The notes below the pieces were generated by a model, which worked only from the letters and a program-made list of their open reading frames with translations, had not been told where the DNA came from and made no database searches. Source: JAQGMV01 sp963828715 (GTDB lineage Bacteria; Pseudomonadota; Gammaproteobacteria; Burkholderiales; SG8-41). Taken from it: a stretch of 64,000 bases of DNA. A program made the translations under genes and the position numbers. Shown here one piece after another: positions 1 through 7,791 of this stretch; within the stretch, counting starts at the first letter, position 1; the number at the start of each line of letters is the position of its first letter. The stretch is from assembly GCA_963828715.1 (NCBI GenBank), contig CAWHFX010000001.1:124001-188000 (forward strand). Direction: 5' to 3'.

Positions 1-800
1 TCGAGGGCATCGTCTGAGCTCGTGGCAATACCGAAGCTCAGCGTGATCTTCAGCGAACCGGAAGACGTGGCGATCGCCTGATTTGCGACATACGTACGCA
101 CGCGCTCGGCGACTTCGAAAGCGTCTCGGCTATGACAACCGGGAAGCACAAGCAGGAACTCTTCGCCGCCATAGCGGCCGACGAGATCATAAGGTCGCAG
201 GCGAGCTCCCAGGAGCTTTGCAAGGCGACGCAACGTCGCGTCGCCTGCGAGATGCCCGAATGTGTCGTTCAGTTGCTTGAACCTGTCGACATCCCCGAGC
301 ACGATCGAAACGGCAGTCTTTTCGCGAGCCGCATGTGCCAACTCACGGCGCAGCACGTCTCGGATGGCCGATCGGTTCAGAAGCCCGGTCAGCTCATCGA
401 CGTTGGCCTGGATGCGCATATGGTCCTGCAGGCCGATCAGACGTTGCGCGGCCCGCAATCGCGCATGCAACTCGTCGATGTCGAAGGGTTTGCGTACGTA
501 ATCATCCGCCCCGGCGTCGAGTCCCGTAACGAGGTCTTCCTTACTCCGCTTGCCGGTGAGCATGATCACGTGTGTGCGGCTTGCGCAGTCGGCCTCGCGC
601 AACTTGCGACAGAGATCGACGCCGCTCATTCCCGGCATCATCCAATCCACGATAGCAAGCCTCGGCGCATCGTCCTTCTGCAGAAGCTCGTACGCCTGTT
701 CCCCGTCTACAACCGTAATGACTTGGTAGCCGCGTTGCGCGAGCAGACTCTCGAGTGCGAGGCGTGTGATCGGATCGTCATCGACGACGAGGATTTTCAT
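1..800 (-). CDS. Response regulator diguanylate cyclase (receiver-GGDEF), 3' end cut by window
   Basis: The protein would make the second messenger c-di-GMP under phosphorylation control. I translated it from the minus strand: 266 codons are visible and the C-terminus lies off the left edge. Residues 1-120 form a receiver domain with an acidic pocket (DDD at 7-9), the phospho-acceptor Asp52 in VDWMMPG, and Lys104 in VRKPF. Residues ~135-266 form a GGDEF domain with an intact active-site GGEEF at 211-215. An RxxD inhibitory site (RPYD, 202-205) sits five residues before it, so product inhibition by c-di-GMP is expected. The ATG at 800 is the natural start because the receiver fold begins at once, although no strong ribosome site precedes it. 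No sensor kinase is adjacent. Family call is firm; its input is unknown. Confidence 0.93.
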   Translation of the reverse strand, partial: MKILVVDDDPITRLALESLLAQRGYQVITVVDGEQAYELLQKDDAPRLAIVDWMMPGMSGVDLCRKLREADCASRTHVIMLTGKRSKEDLVTGLDAGADDYVRKPFDIDELHARLRAAQRLIGLQDHMRIQANVDELTGLLNRSAIRDVLRRELAHAAREKTAVSIVLGDVDRFKQLNDTFGHLAGDATLRRLAKLLGARLRPYDLVGRYGGEEFLLVLPGCHSRDAFEVAERVRTYVANQAIATSSGSLKITLSFGIATSSDDAL

Positions 801-986
801 ATCGAGTTCGCGTTGCTGACCTGGGCGTGCAAGTATTTACAACTATTCGGCTCGTCCGTGCCGTCTGTAACGGCACATTTGTAATACGCACATGGTTCGA
901 TTTTCCGAACGACGAGACTTACGCCACACCGGTTTCAGGCAGTCAGGCGCGGGCGCACATCCCTGCAGCGTCTGAATGTGCGGTTC

Positions 987-1340
987 TCAAGAGCGTCGAT
1001 AAAGGCGTTCGTCTTTACGTTGACACTCGAGGCATCGCTCGGCCGTTGGCTGCGCATCCAGTCGCGCGGCCTCGATTTCATCTGCGCAATCGACGCAGAT
1101 GCCGTAAGTGCCTTCTTCGATTCGCCTGCGTGCGGCGGCTACGGCGCGCAGCTCGGCAGCACTGCGTCCCGCCTGCAAGACTCGCAGCTCGGACATCGTG
1201 ATCGCGACGGATTCGTCGGCGTCGTCCCCGACGTTGTCGAGCTCGTTCAATTCCGAGAACGGGGCCGTGCTTGTTGTGTTGACCTGCTCCTTGAGCAGTT
1301 GCTCACGGGCTTCGAGAATGCCCTTCAACTGTTCGCGCAT
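987..1340 (-). CDS. TraR/DksA-family zinc-finger protein
   Basis: This is a 117-residue small DksA-like protein that probably binds the RNA polymerase secondary channel or acts as a general stress regulator. A four-cysteine zinc site is seen at C82/C85 and C103/C106 (CVDC and CLEC), preceded by the usual helical stretch and the phrase EEGTYGIC typical of the family. It is shorter than DksA (about 150) and lacks the long coiled-coil tip with paired acidic residues, so it is more like the YbiI/TraR group. The ATG at 1340 is chosen over a longer frame starting at 1517 because a GGAG ribosome site lies eight bases before it and the upstream extension looks like noise. It stands alone. Confidence 0.88.
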   Translation of the reverse strand: MREQLKGILEAREQLLKEQVNTTSTAPFSELNELDNVGDDADESVAITMSELRVLQAGRSAAELRAVAAARRRIEEGTYGICVDCADEIEAARLDAQPTAERCLECQRKDERLYRRS

Positions 1341-1622
1341 GACAGGGTCTCCGTCTTTTAAGGGGCGCGCTACTGTACAGGCAAGCCGTGCCAGCGACGT
1401 ATGCTTTTCATCACGTTTCGGGACACGGCGCCAAGCATCGCCCTTTGAAGCCGATTGGCGACTGCGCATGGCACGAGAAAGAGGGCGGGCAGGAGCCAGC
1501 TCCCACCCGCTCGTCACATCACATCGGATTCCGCGTTGGCACCTCGTGACGGACTAGGGACCTAACGGTCGGACCGAGGCTTACCCGCAGGCAAAAAGTC
1601 GCGGCACCCGTGCGACGTGAGC

Positions 1623-1838
1623 TCAGCACTGAAGGGCGCGGCTCGACACCGAGGTCGAATCGGCAGCGGTAAGAAACTGTGCCATTGCGGCGGCCGTGAG
1701 CACGCCGTACTCATCGATCAGAAGTGCACATTCCGCCGCTCTTTTCGCATCCCCGCAGCGGAACGCGGCCTGTAGTTGGTCGCGCCAGAACTGGAGGCGT
1801 TTATTCGCGGATTGGAGCAATAAATCGTTCGAGAGCAT
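1623..1838 (-). CDS. Small hypothetical protein (71 aa)
   Basis: A possible 71-residue soluble protein with a helical, charged core (RLQFWRDQLQAAF, then AAECALLIDEYG) and no signal peptide or membrane segment. I do not recognise the family. The composition is protein-like rather than an antisense shadow: no real gene lies opposite, and the residues follow a plausible helix-turn-helix heptad spacing. No clear ribosome site was found before the ATG. It sits alone between the DksA-like gene and the small-RNA region, on the same strand as both. Function cannot be inferred. Confidence 0.45.
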   Translation of the reverse strand: MLSNDLLLQSANKRLQFWRDQLQAAFRCGDAKRAAECALLIDEYGVLTAAAMAQFLTAADSTSVSSRALQC

Positions 1839-2071
1839 GGCTAGCTCCGCAATGTCGAGCTTGGACGCAGGAATCGGTAAATGCGGTCAATCGAAAAGCG
1901 CATGAATTATTGCAGTGCGATTTGAGCTCGGACGCGGATTAGTGCCCCTCCCGCCTCGCGTCACGAAATTGATTTGCAGCAAGTGGGACGAAATTCGCAG
2001 GTACCGCCCGCGGGCTACCGAACTCAGTCGTTCCGCGACAGGTTCTACCGCTGAACCCGCGTACGGAGCGC

Positions 2072-2136
2072 AAAAAAAAGCGGGGCCGAAGCCCCGCGAT
2101 TTAAGGGAGGAACCCGCCCACAGGGGGAAGGGCGGT
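2072..2136 (-). ncRNA. Predicted small RNA A (~65 nt, FNR-type promoter)
   Basis: The predicted transcript starts at A2136 on the minus strand. Its first hairpin has stem CCGCCC/GGGCGG (2130-2135 with 2114-2119) and a ten-base pyrimidine-rich loop UUCCCCCUGU. A single-stranded linker containing UUCCUCCC, complementary to a Shine-Dalgarno sequence, follows. The RNA ends with a strong terminator: stem GCGGGGC/GCCCCGC (2091-2097 with 2080-2086), UUCG tetraloop, then eight U (2079-2072). A -10-like CATAAT lies at 2148-2143 and a weak -35 GGGACA 18 bases further up. Loop and linker are what one expects of an RNA that masks ribosome binding sites. It is a prediction from sequence only; expression is not shown. 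Confidence 0.6.
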
Positions 2137-2189
2137 AGGGGAATTATGTCCCTTGCGTCTTCGCCCTGTCCCATCCGCTCGCAATAAAT

Positions 2190-2203
2190 TTGACTTACAT
2201 CAT
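2190..2203 (-). promoter_or_regulatory. FNR-type box upstream of sRNA A
   Basis: On the minus strand the site reads ATGATGTAAGTCAA, matching 8 of 10 defined positions of TTGAT-N4-ATCAA. Its centre (2196.5) is 60.5 bases upstream of the predicted start at 2136, a class I activation distance. Alone it would be weak evidence; the matching position of the site before RNA B strengthens it. Confidence 0.5.
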
Positions 2204-2451
2204 CCAGGCGCACAAGTGAGCAAACCATTCTCCAAGCTCGTCCTTCCCGACTTCGCTGAAGGGAAGGTGGCTCGATACTGCACACCACATCCCACTCGTG
2301 CGCCTTCATGGGAAAGAACGTGGACTCTTCACGTGCGATAATTTCCACGTAACGACACGATGGTAGCGCTTGATTTAAGACGGTCGTGCGCGTCGCGTTT
2401 TCGTGAGAACGTGTTGTCAGGTAAACGCGCTTTTGCGCGGTCGCTTACGAC

Positions 2452-2513
2452 AAAAAAAGCAGGGCCGAGGCCCTGCTAAGTTAGGAGAAGCCGTCCCACG
2501 GGGGCGGGACGGC
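2452..2513 (-). ncRNA. Predicted small RNA B (~62 nt), sibling of A
   Basis: This copies the architecture of RNA A about 378 bases away. The predicted start is at about 2513-2514. The first hairpin has an 8-bp stem GCCGUCCC/GGGACGGC (2506-2513 with 2490-2497) and the loop GCCCCCGU. The linker UUCUCCUAACUUA carries CUCC. The terminator is GCAGGGCC/GGCCCUGC (2469-2476 with 2459-2466) followed by seven U (2458-2452). A -10-like CAGAAT lies at 2526-2521, seven bases from the first stem, the same gap as in A. The -35 region matches poorly, which fits a promoter that needs an activator. The two RNAs share layout and loop/linker motifs more than overall sequence, as sibling sRNAs do. Confidence 0.6.
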
Positions 2514-2566
2514 GGGTTGGATTCTGACACGGCCGAAGACGGTGCCACGTTTGGGGTCCCGGAAAG

Positions 2567-2580
2567 CTGATACTTATCAA
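2567..2580 (-). promoter_or_regulatory. FNR-type box upstream of sRNA B
   Basis: On the minus strand the site reads TTGATAAGTATCAG, matching 9 of 10 positions of the FNR/ANR consensus TTGAT-N4-ATCAA. Its centre (2573.5) is 59.5-60.5 bases upstream of the predicted start at 2513-2514. The FNR gene itself ends some 320 bases away, and the encoded recognition helix carries the E-xx-SR signature that reads TTGAT. Confidence 0.6.
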
Positions 2581-2897
2581 AAACGAAGATGCCGGCGGCA
2601 GCGGCTTTGTCTGGGCGTATAGCTATGAATGTGGGCTCTCGCAACCGATGGCTTGCCTCGCACGGCGTCTGTTTCGCACGTACTTCATGCATACGGCGCG
2701 CCTCGTGAATCCAATCCGTCGGTTCGCTCTGGAAGCTCCGGGCATGAGCGTCAACCGAACAGATCAGATCTATCGCTTCTAAGCGAGGGCAGCCCTACCG
2801 ATTTCAGCGCCTATTGGCGCGAACACAAGCTGGAATGTGCTGAAGAGTAAACAGCCGTCGACGCTCGCGAGCGCGAGGTCGGCGCACACGGTCAACG

Positions 2898-3722
2898 TCA
2901 GTGGCCAACCAGCTCGCGCAGTTTCGCCATGTCCTTCAGTTCGATTTCGCGCTGATGCACACTGAGCAAGCCCTCGCGGTGCAGTCGTGAGAACAGTCGG
3001 CTGACCGTCTCGAGCGTGAGCCCGAGGTAACTGCCGATTTCTTCGCGGGTCATACGCAGGCTGAAGCGCGTCGCGGCGTAGCCCAGTCTCTGATAACGCT
3101 TCGACAGGCTGAGCAGGAAAGCCGCGAGCCGTTGTTGGGCATCCATGCCGCCGAGCAGCAGCATGAGACCCTGATCGCGCGAGATGTCGCCGCTCAGGAT
3201 GCGAAGCAGGCTCGCCTGCAACTCGGGCACACGCAGCGCAAGTTGCGTGAGGCGCGTGTACGGCACCACGCAGACCTCGCTGTCTTCGAGCGCGATGGCA
3301 TCGTAGCCATGGACACGGCTGTTGATGGCGTCGAGCCCCATCATTTCGCCTGAAAGGTGCAGACCGGTCACCTTCTCCTGTCCGGCACGCGAGACGCCGA
3401 CACTCTTGAAGGAACCGCTGCGAACCGCATACAAGGAATCGAAGCTGTCGCCATTACGATAAAGGGCCGCGCCGCGCGCGACCCGGCGTTTGACGCGCGT
3501 AAGCTCGTCCATGTCGCCGAGCTTCTCGGCCGTGAGGCCGCACGGCAGACACACGCCCTGCAGGCAACAGCTCGAACAGGAGACCGGCCGTGCCATCGCC
3601 TTGACGGTGCGCACCGGCACCACGCGCAGTGCCGTGATCGTAGCGCTTGACCTGACTGGTTGCGGTGAAGCAATTGCCATCAGCGTGCCCCCGGGTTGAG
3701 CTTCGGCGGTTGCCAGTCTCAT
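2898..3722 (-). CDS. fnr: FNR/ANR-type oxygen-sensing transcription regulator
   Basis: A 274-residue Crp/Fnr regulator expected to bind TTGAT-N4-ATCAA when its [4Fe-4S] cluster is intact, switching genes for low oxygen. Cluster ligands are visible at C49, C52, C58 and C151. The spacing (x2, x5, then 93 residues) is identical to C20, C23, C29 and C122 of E. coli FNR. The cyclic-nucleotide-like beta-roll spans ~70-165, the dimer helix ~165-200, and the helix-turn-helix ~220-250 with E238, S241 and R242 for DNA contact. The ATG at 3722 overlaps the stop of the upstream receiver gene (ATGA) and has GAAGGAA before it, so I prefer it to the internal ATG at 3680. A longer frame reaching 4166 is an antisense artefact. 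It carries a 48-residue N-terminal extension. Confidence 0.95.
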   Translation of the reverse strand: MRLATAEAQPGGTLMAIASPQPVRSSATITALRVVPVRTVKAMARPVSCSSCCLQGVCLPCGLTAEKLGDMDELTRVKRRVARGAALYRNGDSFDSLYAVRSGSFKSVGVSRAGQEKVTGLHLSGEMMGLDAINSRVHGYDAIALEDSEVCVVPYTRLTQLALRVPELQASLLRILSGDISRDQGLMLLLGGMDAQQRLAAFLLSLSKRYQRLGYAATRFSLRMTREEIGSYLGLTLETVSRLFSRLHREGLLSVHQREIELKDMAKLRELVGH

Positions 3723-4102
3723 CTTTTGTTTCCTTCCTCGGCGTCCTCGCCGATAGCCGACAGTATCTCGGTGATACGTTCGAAATCCGCGGATTTGTCC
3801 AGAAAGTACTCCGCGCCCGCATCCGCGCTCGCCTTGACGTGCTGGGGCGTGGCGTAATTGCTCATGACGATGCCGACGAGTTGGGGCATACGGCGCTTGG
3901 CCTCGGCAAGGGCATCGATACCGTTGCCGTGCTGGAGCCGGATGTCGAAGATCCCGACGTCCGGGCGCGTGGCCTCGATACCTTCGACCGCGTCGTCGGA
4001 ATTCGCCGCCTGGCCGACCACCGCATGGGCGCCATCGACCTCGATGATTTCCACCAGGCGCTCGCAAAGCGGCGCCGAGTCCTCGACCAGAAAGACCCTC
4101 AT
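3719..4102 (-). CDS. Stand-alone receiver-domain response regulator
   Basis: A 127-residue single receiver domain with no output domain. The acidic pair is at E7/D8, the phospho-acceptor is Asp53 (FDIRL), Ser81 follows strand 4 and Lys103 follows strand 5 (LDKSAD). It probably passes a phosphoryl signal by protein contact. Its stop codon overlaps the start of the FNR gene (ATGA), so the two are made from one message and are probably translationally coupled; this pairing suggests the receiver modulates, or is modulated with, the oxygen response. Starts at 4129 and 4147 are open in frame but only add residues before the receiver fold. No kinase gene is nearby. Confidence 0.88.
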   Translation of the reverse strand: MRVFLVEDSAPLCERLVEIIEVDGAHAVVGQAANSDDAVEGIEATRPDVGIFDIRLQHGNGIDALAEAKRRMPQLVGIVMSNYATPQHVKASADAGAEYFLDKSADFERITEILSAIGEDAEEGNKR

Positions 4103-4359
4103 GCCGCGCTCGATATGTCCTGTTTGCATGGCCCGCAGTATGGTCACTGGCCCGTGCGGCCACCATAGGCGGGTGGCTGAATCGGTAGCTAGGAATGGAG
4201 GGAGCGGCTGTAGGAATTGTCTGAGCGAGGCGGCTCTGGATCAGTGAGGAAGGAAAACGGCGTGGTTACGTGTTGAAAGGTGATGCCGAGTCTTGCTGGG
4301 TAACTCGGCGACGACACCTTCTGCAGCGCACTCACGGACGGTGCGCAGTGGCGCATGCT

Positions 4360-4572
4360 TCAGACCCTGACGAAGTAAGCGATGGCGACCACAGCGCCGC
4401 CGATGACAAGCAGGAGCCATGCGCTCGAGATCAGGTACGGAACGACCAGAAGCACCAACCCGCAAAGCAGAGGCACGACGGCGCGTTGCTTCCTTCCGTA
4501 CATGAAGAGCCCCAGCCCGATCGAGCCAAAGAGAAGACCCAGAAACAGAGACGAAGCAGTTATCTCGGCCAC
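4360..4572 (-). CDS. Small inner-membrane protein (70 aa)
   Basis: A 70-residue hydrophobic protein with about two to three membrane helices (residues ~6-24, ~31-48, ~51-67) separated by a short basic loop (YGRKQR). Short proteins of this kind occur widely in proteobacteria and are sometimes named amino-acid transport proteins without proof. The start is a GTG at 4572; a later ATG would remove the first helix. The ribosome site is weak. It lies upstream of the receiver-fnr pair on the same strand, 258 bases away, with nothing recognisable in that gap. Confidence 0.7.
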   Translation of the reverse strand: MAEITASSLFLGLLFGSIGLGLFMYGRKQRAVVPLLCGLVLLVVPYLISSAWLLLVIGGAVVAIAYFVRV

Positions 4573-5433
4573 GCGAGACGTTATCCCGCCGGTCAGGGGC
4601 GCGACGCTTTCATCGCGTCCGCTGCAACGGTTTGTTGGGTGTCAATTTGCGATACCGCCGCTCTGCAACCCACAGGCGTTGAGAATACGCGCGAGTGTTC
4701 GGGGTTGGTATAGCCTCGGTGCCGGAGGTTATGACCGTCGGTGAGCCGTCGCGCACTCCGATGGCTTGAGCACCGCGGCCGGCGACGTCAGTTCCAAGCG
4801 TGAGTCTACAGCCGCGGTTGCAAAGGCGACGTCGGAAAGAAGAAACCCCGGCAGGCGTCTTCTTATGGTGGAGAGCTGACCGGGGTTGGAGCGCCTCGTC
4901 CCCGTGACGCACGAGTCACCGTGTGCGTTTTGACGAGGATGATGTTGTTTGTTCTTATCGGGCCGGATTGTGCGGTGCATCCACAGGACACCGGCTGATC
5001 TGAATCAAATGCGCCGGTTATCGTATTTATGCCCGACGTGCGTGAGAGCACGCTGTCAACGGCCAAAAAAAGAACGCCCCAGCAGTCTCTTTCCCCGTGA
5101 TTCGAGAGGCGGCCGGAGCGAATCGTATGTCAGCCAAAGAAGAAGCTGACCTGTTGTTATGTTCCCAATAACGGCCAGACAGTGCCGCACGTTGATGCAC
5201 TCCCCGCTCTATTCGAGAGGAAGCAGGGAAGAATGCGACAATGTTCGAGTCGTCGGTCATCGGCCGAGTCCCGTCGCTTCTGCGAGAGGGGTGGCTTCGG
5301 ATTGCTTGGAACGAGTCGCGCCGACATGCCGTATACGGGGCATTGTAGCCTTCCACCTGGTGCCCCCGCCGGGGATAGCACCGACATAGCACCAAACGTT
5401 TCCGAAATGCGACTATATAAGGCATCGATTCAT
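4573..5433. other. Gene-free stretch downstream of tRNA-Arg
   Basis: About 860 bases with no frame that looks like a real protein. The one structure of note is a minus-strand hairpin at 4844-4887 (AACCCCGG/CCGGGGTT with a 28-base loop) followed by the U-rich run TTCTTCTTT, which may end a minus-strand transcript. I found no second copy of the tRNA 3' end that would mark an integrated element. Confidence 0.4.
4835..4887 (-). terminator. Terminator-like hairpin in gene-free stretch
   Basis: Perfect 8-bp inverted repeat (4880-4887 with 4844-4851) followed on the minus strand by TTCTTCTTT. The large loop makes it a weak terminator candidate; it could equally be the 3' end of an unrecognised RNA. 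Confidence 0.3.
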
Positions 5434-5509
5434 TGGCGCCCCGAAGACGAATCGAACGTCCGACCTACCCCTTAGGAGGGGGTTGCTCTATCCACTGAGC
5501 TACCGGGGC
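5434..5509 (-). tRNA. tRNA-Arg (anticodon CCT)
   Basis: A complete 76-base cloverleaf on the minus strand. The acceptor stem is GCCCCGG/TCGGGGC with discriminator G and an encoded CCA (5434-5436). The D-arm carries GCTCAGTGGATAGAGC, the anticodon arm CCCCTCCTAAGGGG with CCT, and the T-arm GGACG-TTCGATT-CGTCT. It reads the rare AGG arginine codon. Confidence 0.96.
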
Positions 5510-5537
5510 GCGTCGCCGGATTTTACTTGGATTGAAT

Positions 5538-5936
5538 ATGCTCGCGACCATCGATCATATCGTTCTCACGACAGCCGATCTCGATCGCTGTCTCGAGTTC
5601 TACACGGGCGTCCTCGGCATGACGGTCGAGCGCTACGGCGCGCAGCGCATCGCGCTCAGATTCGGACCGCACAAGCTCAACGTGCATCCGCCGGGCTTCG
5701 ATGCTTCGATCAAGGCCCGCGTTCCGACGCCGGGATCGCTCGACCTGTGTTTCCTCGCGGATCGACCGTTGAACGATGTAATCGCACATCTACGGACCTG
5801 CGGCGTCGCCATCGAGGAGGGCCCCTCGGTGCGTACGGGCGCCCGATTCGCGATCCGCTCGGTGTACATACGCGATCCGGACGGCAATCTGGTCGAGATT
5901 TCCGAGCCCGCTGATGTCGAGCGGGAGGCCGGCTGA
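5538..5936 (+). CDS. VOC (glyoxalase/dioxygenase) family protein
   Basis: A 132-residue single-module vicinal-oxygen-chelate protein. The first beta-alpha-beta-beta-beta unit starts at IDHIVLTTADL with metal-ligand candidate His7, and the second ends with the family signature IRDPDGNLVEIS whose Glu is the usual second ligand. It probably uses a divalent metal on a small substrate that cannot be named from sequence. I start at the ATG 5538; a TTG two codons earlier is open. It begins 28 bases beyond the divergently transcribed tRNA and lies just before the SirB1-type gene on the same strand. Confidence 0.85.
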   Translation: MLATIDHIVLTTADLDRCLEFYTGVLGMTVERYGAQRIALRFGPHKLNVHPPGFDASIKARVPTPGSLDLCFLADRPLNDVIAHLRTCGVAIEEGPSVRTGARFAIRSVYIRDPDGNLVEISEPADVEREAG

Positions 5937-5955
5937 GGCGTCTTATAATCGGCTG

Positions 5956-6846
5956 ATGAGCACCCGCAAGACGCAACCGCCGCATCTCTTCGCCGAGCCC
6001 GACGGGGCGACGGAAGGACTGGCACAACGCTGGGAACGTCTGGCCGCCCGCTCGGATGAGACCGGTTTGGCGGAAGGCGCGCTCCTGATTGCGGCCGAGG
6101 AATACGACAACCTCGATGTCGGCGACTACCTCCGCCGTATCGACGCGATGGGCACTGCCTTGCGACAGCGGCTGCGCGAGGACATCAGCACCTCCGATGC
6201 GCTCGTTGCGCTCAACCGGTATGTATTCGAAGAGCTCGGCTTCAGCGGCAACGCGGAAGACTATTACGATCCGCGCAACAGCTATCTCAACGACGTCATC
6301 GACCGCAAGCTCGGCATTCCAATTACCTTGTCGGTTCTGTATATCGAGATCGGACGGCGGATCGGACTGCCGCTGCAGGGCGTGTCTTTCCCGTCGCATT
6401 TTCTGGTGACTTGCCCGATGCGCGGCGGCACGGTAGTGCTGGATGCGTTCGCGCGGGGTGCCTCGCTTGGCGTGGAGGATCTGCAGGAGCGCCTGCGACC
6501 GCTTGCGGCAGGACATGAGATCGATGAGCGCCTTCTACGGACTCTGCTTACTCCGGCTGCGCCGCGCGACATCTTCGCAAGGATGTTGCGGAACCTCCGT
6601 GCGATTCATCTGAAGCACAGCGATCACCTCAAGGCCCTGAGCGCTTCCAGCCGCATTCTCATGCTCTTTCCGCAGGCTGCCGATGAATACAGCCAGCGCG
6701 CGGAGCTGTACGTCGCACTGGAGTGTTTCCGTGCCGCGTTATCGGATTTCAAGCATTACCTGAGTCTGCAACCGAACGCGTCCGACGGCGAGCAGGTGCG
6801 GTCACGTATCGCTGAGCTCGAAGCGATCGTTGCGCGCTTGAACTGA
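5956..6846 (+). CDS. SirB1/transglutaminase-like protein with TPR tail
   Basis: A 296-residue cytosolic protein of the SirB1 family. Residues ~60-200 form the transglutaminase-like core (EDYYDPRNSYLNDVIDRK, then GIPITLSVLYIEIGRRIGLP and the SFPSHFLV segment), and residues ~210-290 form two tetratricopeptide-like helical hairpins. The biochemical role of the family is not settled, and the usual Cys of a true transglutaminase triad is not evident. The ATG at 5956 is preferred to an upstream in-frame start at 5914, which would overlap the VOC gene. It may form a short operon with the next transporter gene, two bases away. Confidence 0.85.
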   Translation: MSTRKTQPPHLFAEPDGATEGLAQRWERLAARSDETGLAEGALLIAAEEYDNLDVGDYLRRIDAMGTALRQRLREDISTSDALVALNRYVFEELGFSGNAEDYYDPRNSYLNDVIDRKLGIPITLSVLYIEIGRRIGLPLQGVSFPSHFLVTCPMRGGTVVLDAFARGASLGVEDLQERLRPLAAGHEIDERLLRTLLTPAAPRDIFARMLRNLRAIHLKHSDHLKALSASSRILMLFPQAADEYSQRAELYVALECFRAALSDFKHYLSLQPNASDGEQVRSRIAELEAIVARLN

Positions 6847-6848
6847 GC

Positions 6849-7775
6849 GTGTTGGCAACGCCCCGTATCGGGGCAGTCATCGGTGGCGTGCCGGCGAAAA
6901 CGTCCACGGCCTACGTGTTCCTCGTCTGTACGTCGCTGTTCTGGGCCGGCAACTGGGTTATCGCACGCGCGCTGCAGGGCCACATGTCGCCGGTTGCAAT
7001 GGCTTTCTGGCGCTGGTTCGGCGCGCTGATGATCCTGACGCCGTTCGTGGCGAGACCGATCGCCGCTGAATGGCGGGTACTGCGGCGCTCCTGGCGTTTG
7101 CTCACGGTTCTCGCATTTCTGGGCGTCGGCGCGTTCAATACCCTCAGCTATACCGGCCTCAAGTACACGACCGCGACCAACGGGGTGCTCCTGAACTCTG
7201 TCATCCCGGTATTGATCATCACCATCGCCGTCGTGTTTCTGCGCGAGCGGCTGAATGCCTGGCAGTCGATCGGCATTCTCGTGTCTTTTACGGGCGTGCT
7301 GATGATCGTCGCGCAAGGCTCCATGGAAACGCTGCTGCGACTTCGGCTGAATTCGGGAGACCTGTGGGTGCTGGCGGCGATGCTGTGCTGGGCCACGTAC
7401 ACGATCTGCCTGCGCTGGCGTCCACCCGGACTCTCGTCGCGCGCGTTCACGGGAGCGGTGATCGCGATCGGGGTCATGTTGCTGCTTCCGTTGTTCCTCT
7501 GGGACTATCGCGCCGGAAGCAGGACGAACTGGGATGCGGCGACCCTTGGAGCAGTCGCCTATTTCGCGATCTTTCCGTCCGTGCTTGCCTATTTCTTCTG
7601 GAACGCGGCCGTCGCCCGTGTGGGGGCGGAGCGTGCCGGGACTTTCATCCATCTGATGCCCGTCTTCGGCGCGGCGCTCGCATCCGCTTTTCTCGGCGAA
7701 GCGCTGTTGTGGTATCACTTTGCGGGCGCTCTGCTCATCTTCTCGGGTATCTTCGCGGCTTCGCGTTCAGCCTAG
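6849..7775 (+). CDS. EamA/DMT-family transporter
   Basis: A 308-residue inner-membrane carrier with about ten predicted membrane helices in two EamA repeats (roughly residues 18-150 and 165-305), beginning FLVCTSLFWAGNWVIAR as is usual for the drug/metabolite superfamily. The substrate is unknown; relatives export amino acids or metabolites. It starts with GTG two bases after the SirB1-like stop, so the two are probably co-transcribed. The following hydrolase gene begins 16 bases downstream of its stop codon on the same strand. Confidence 0.88.
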   Translation: MLATPRIGAVIGGVPAKTSTAYVFLVCTSLFWAGNWVIARALQGHMSPVAMAFWRWFGALMILTPFVARPIAAEWRVLRRSWRLLTVLAFLGVGAFNTLSYTGLKYTTATNGVLLNSVIPVLIITIAVVFLRERLNAWQSIGILVSFTGVLMIVAQGSMETLLRLRLNSGDLWVLAAMLCWATYTICLRWRPPGLSSRAFTGAVIAIGVMLLLPLFLWDYRAGSRTNWDAATLGAVAYFAIFPSVLAYFFWNAAVARVGAERAGTFIHLMPVFGAALASAFLGEALLWYHFAGALLIFSGIFAASRSA

Positions 7776-7791
7776 ACGACGAACCGACCCG

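Larger units (their letters stand above)
1839..2897. other. Gene-free regulatory stretch with two sRNA cassettes
   Basis: About 1.06 kb without a convincing protein gene. Open frames here overlap hairpins and lack ribosome sites. It holds two similar minus-strand cassettes (2072-2203 and 2452-2580), each with an FNR-type site, a -10-like element, a C-rich-loop hairpin and an intrinsic terminator. Between them, at 2242-2267, there is a further 7-bp perfect stem (CCTTCCC/GGGAAGG, 12-base loop) of unknown meaning. From 2581 to 2897 I see nothing definable except the promoter-distal flank of the FNR gene's 3' end. Confidence 0.6.

Noticed and set aside
1887..2348. A 153-residue minus-strand frame in the sRNA region.
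   Set aside because: It runs through RNA A's hairpin and promoter, has no ribosome site and no protein-like pattern.
2898..4166. A 422-residue frame joining fnr to sequence antisense to the receiver gene.
   Set aside because: The upstream part is nonsense; the ATGA overlap and ribosome site fix the fnr start at 3722.
4573..5509. An integrated element at tRNA-Arg(CCT).
   Set aside because: No integrase gene and no second copy of the tRNA 3' end were seen in the gene-free stretch beside it.
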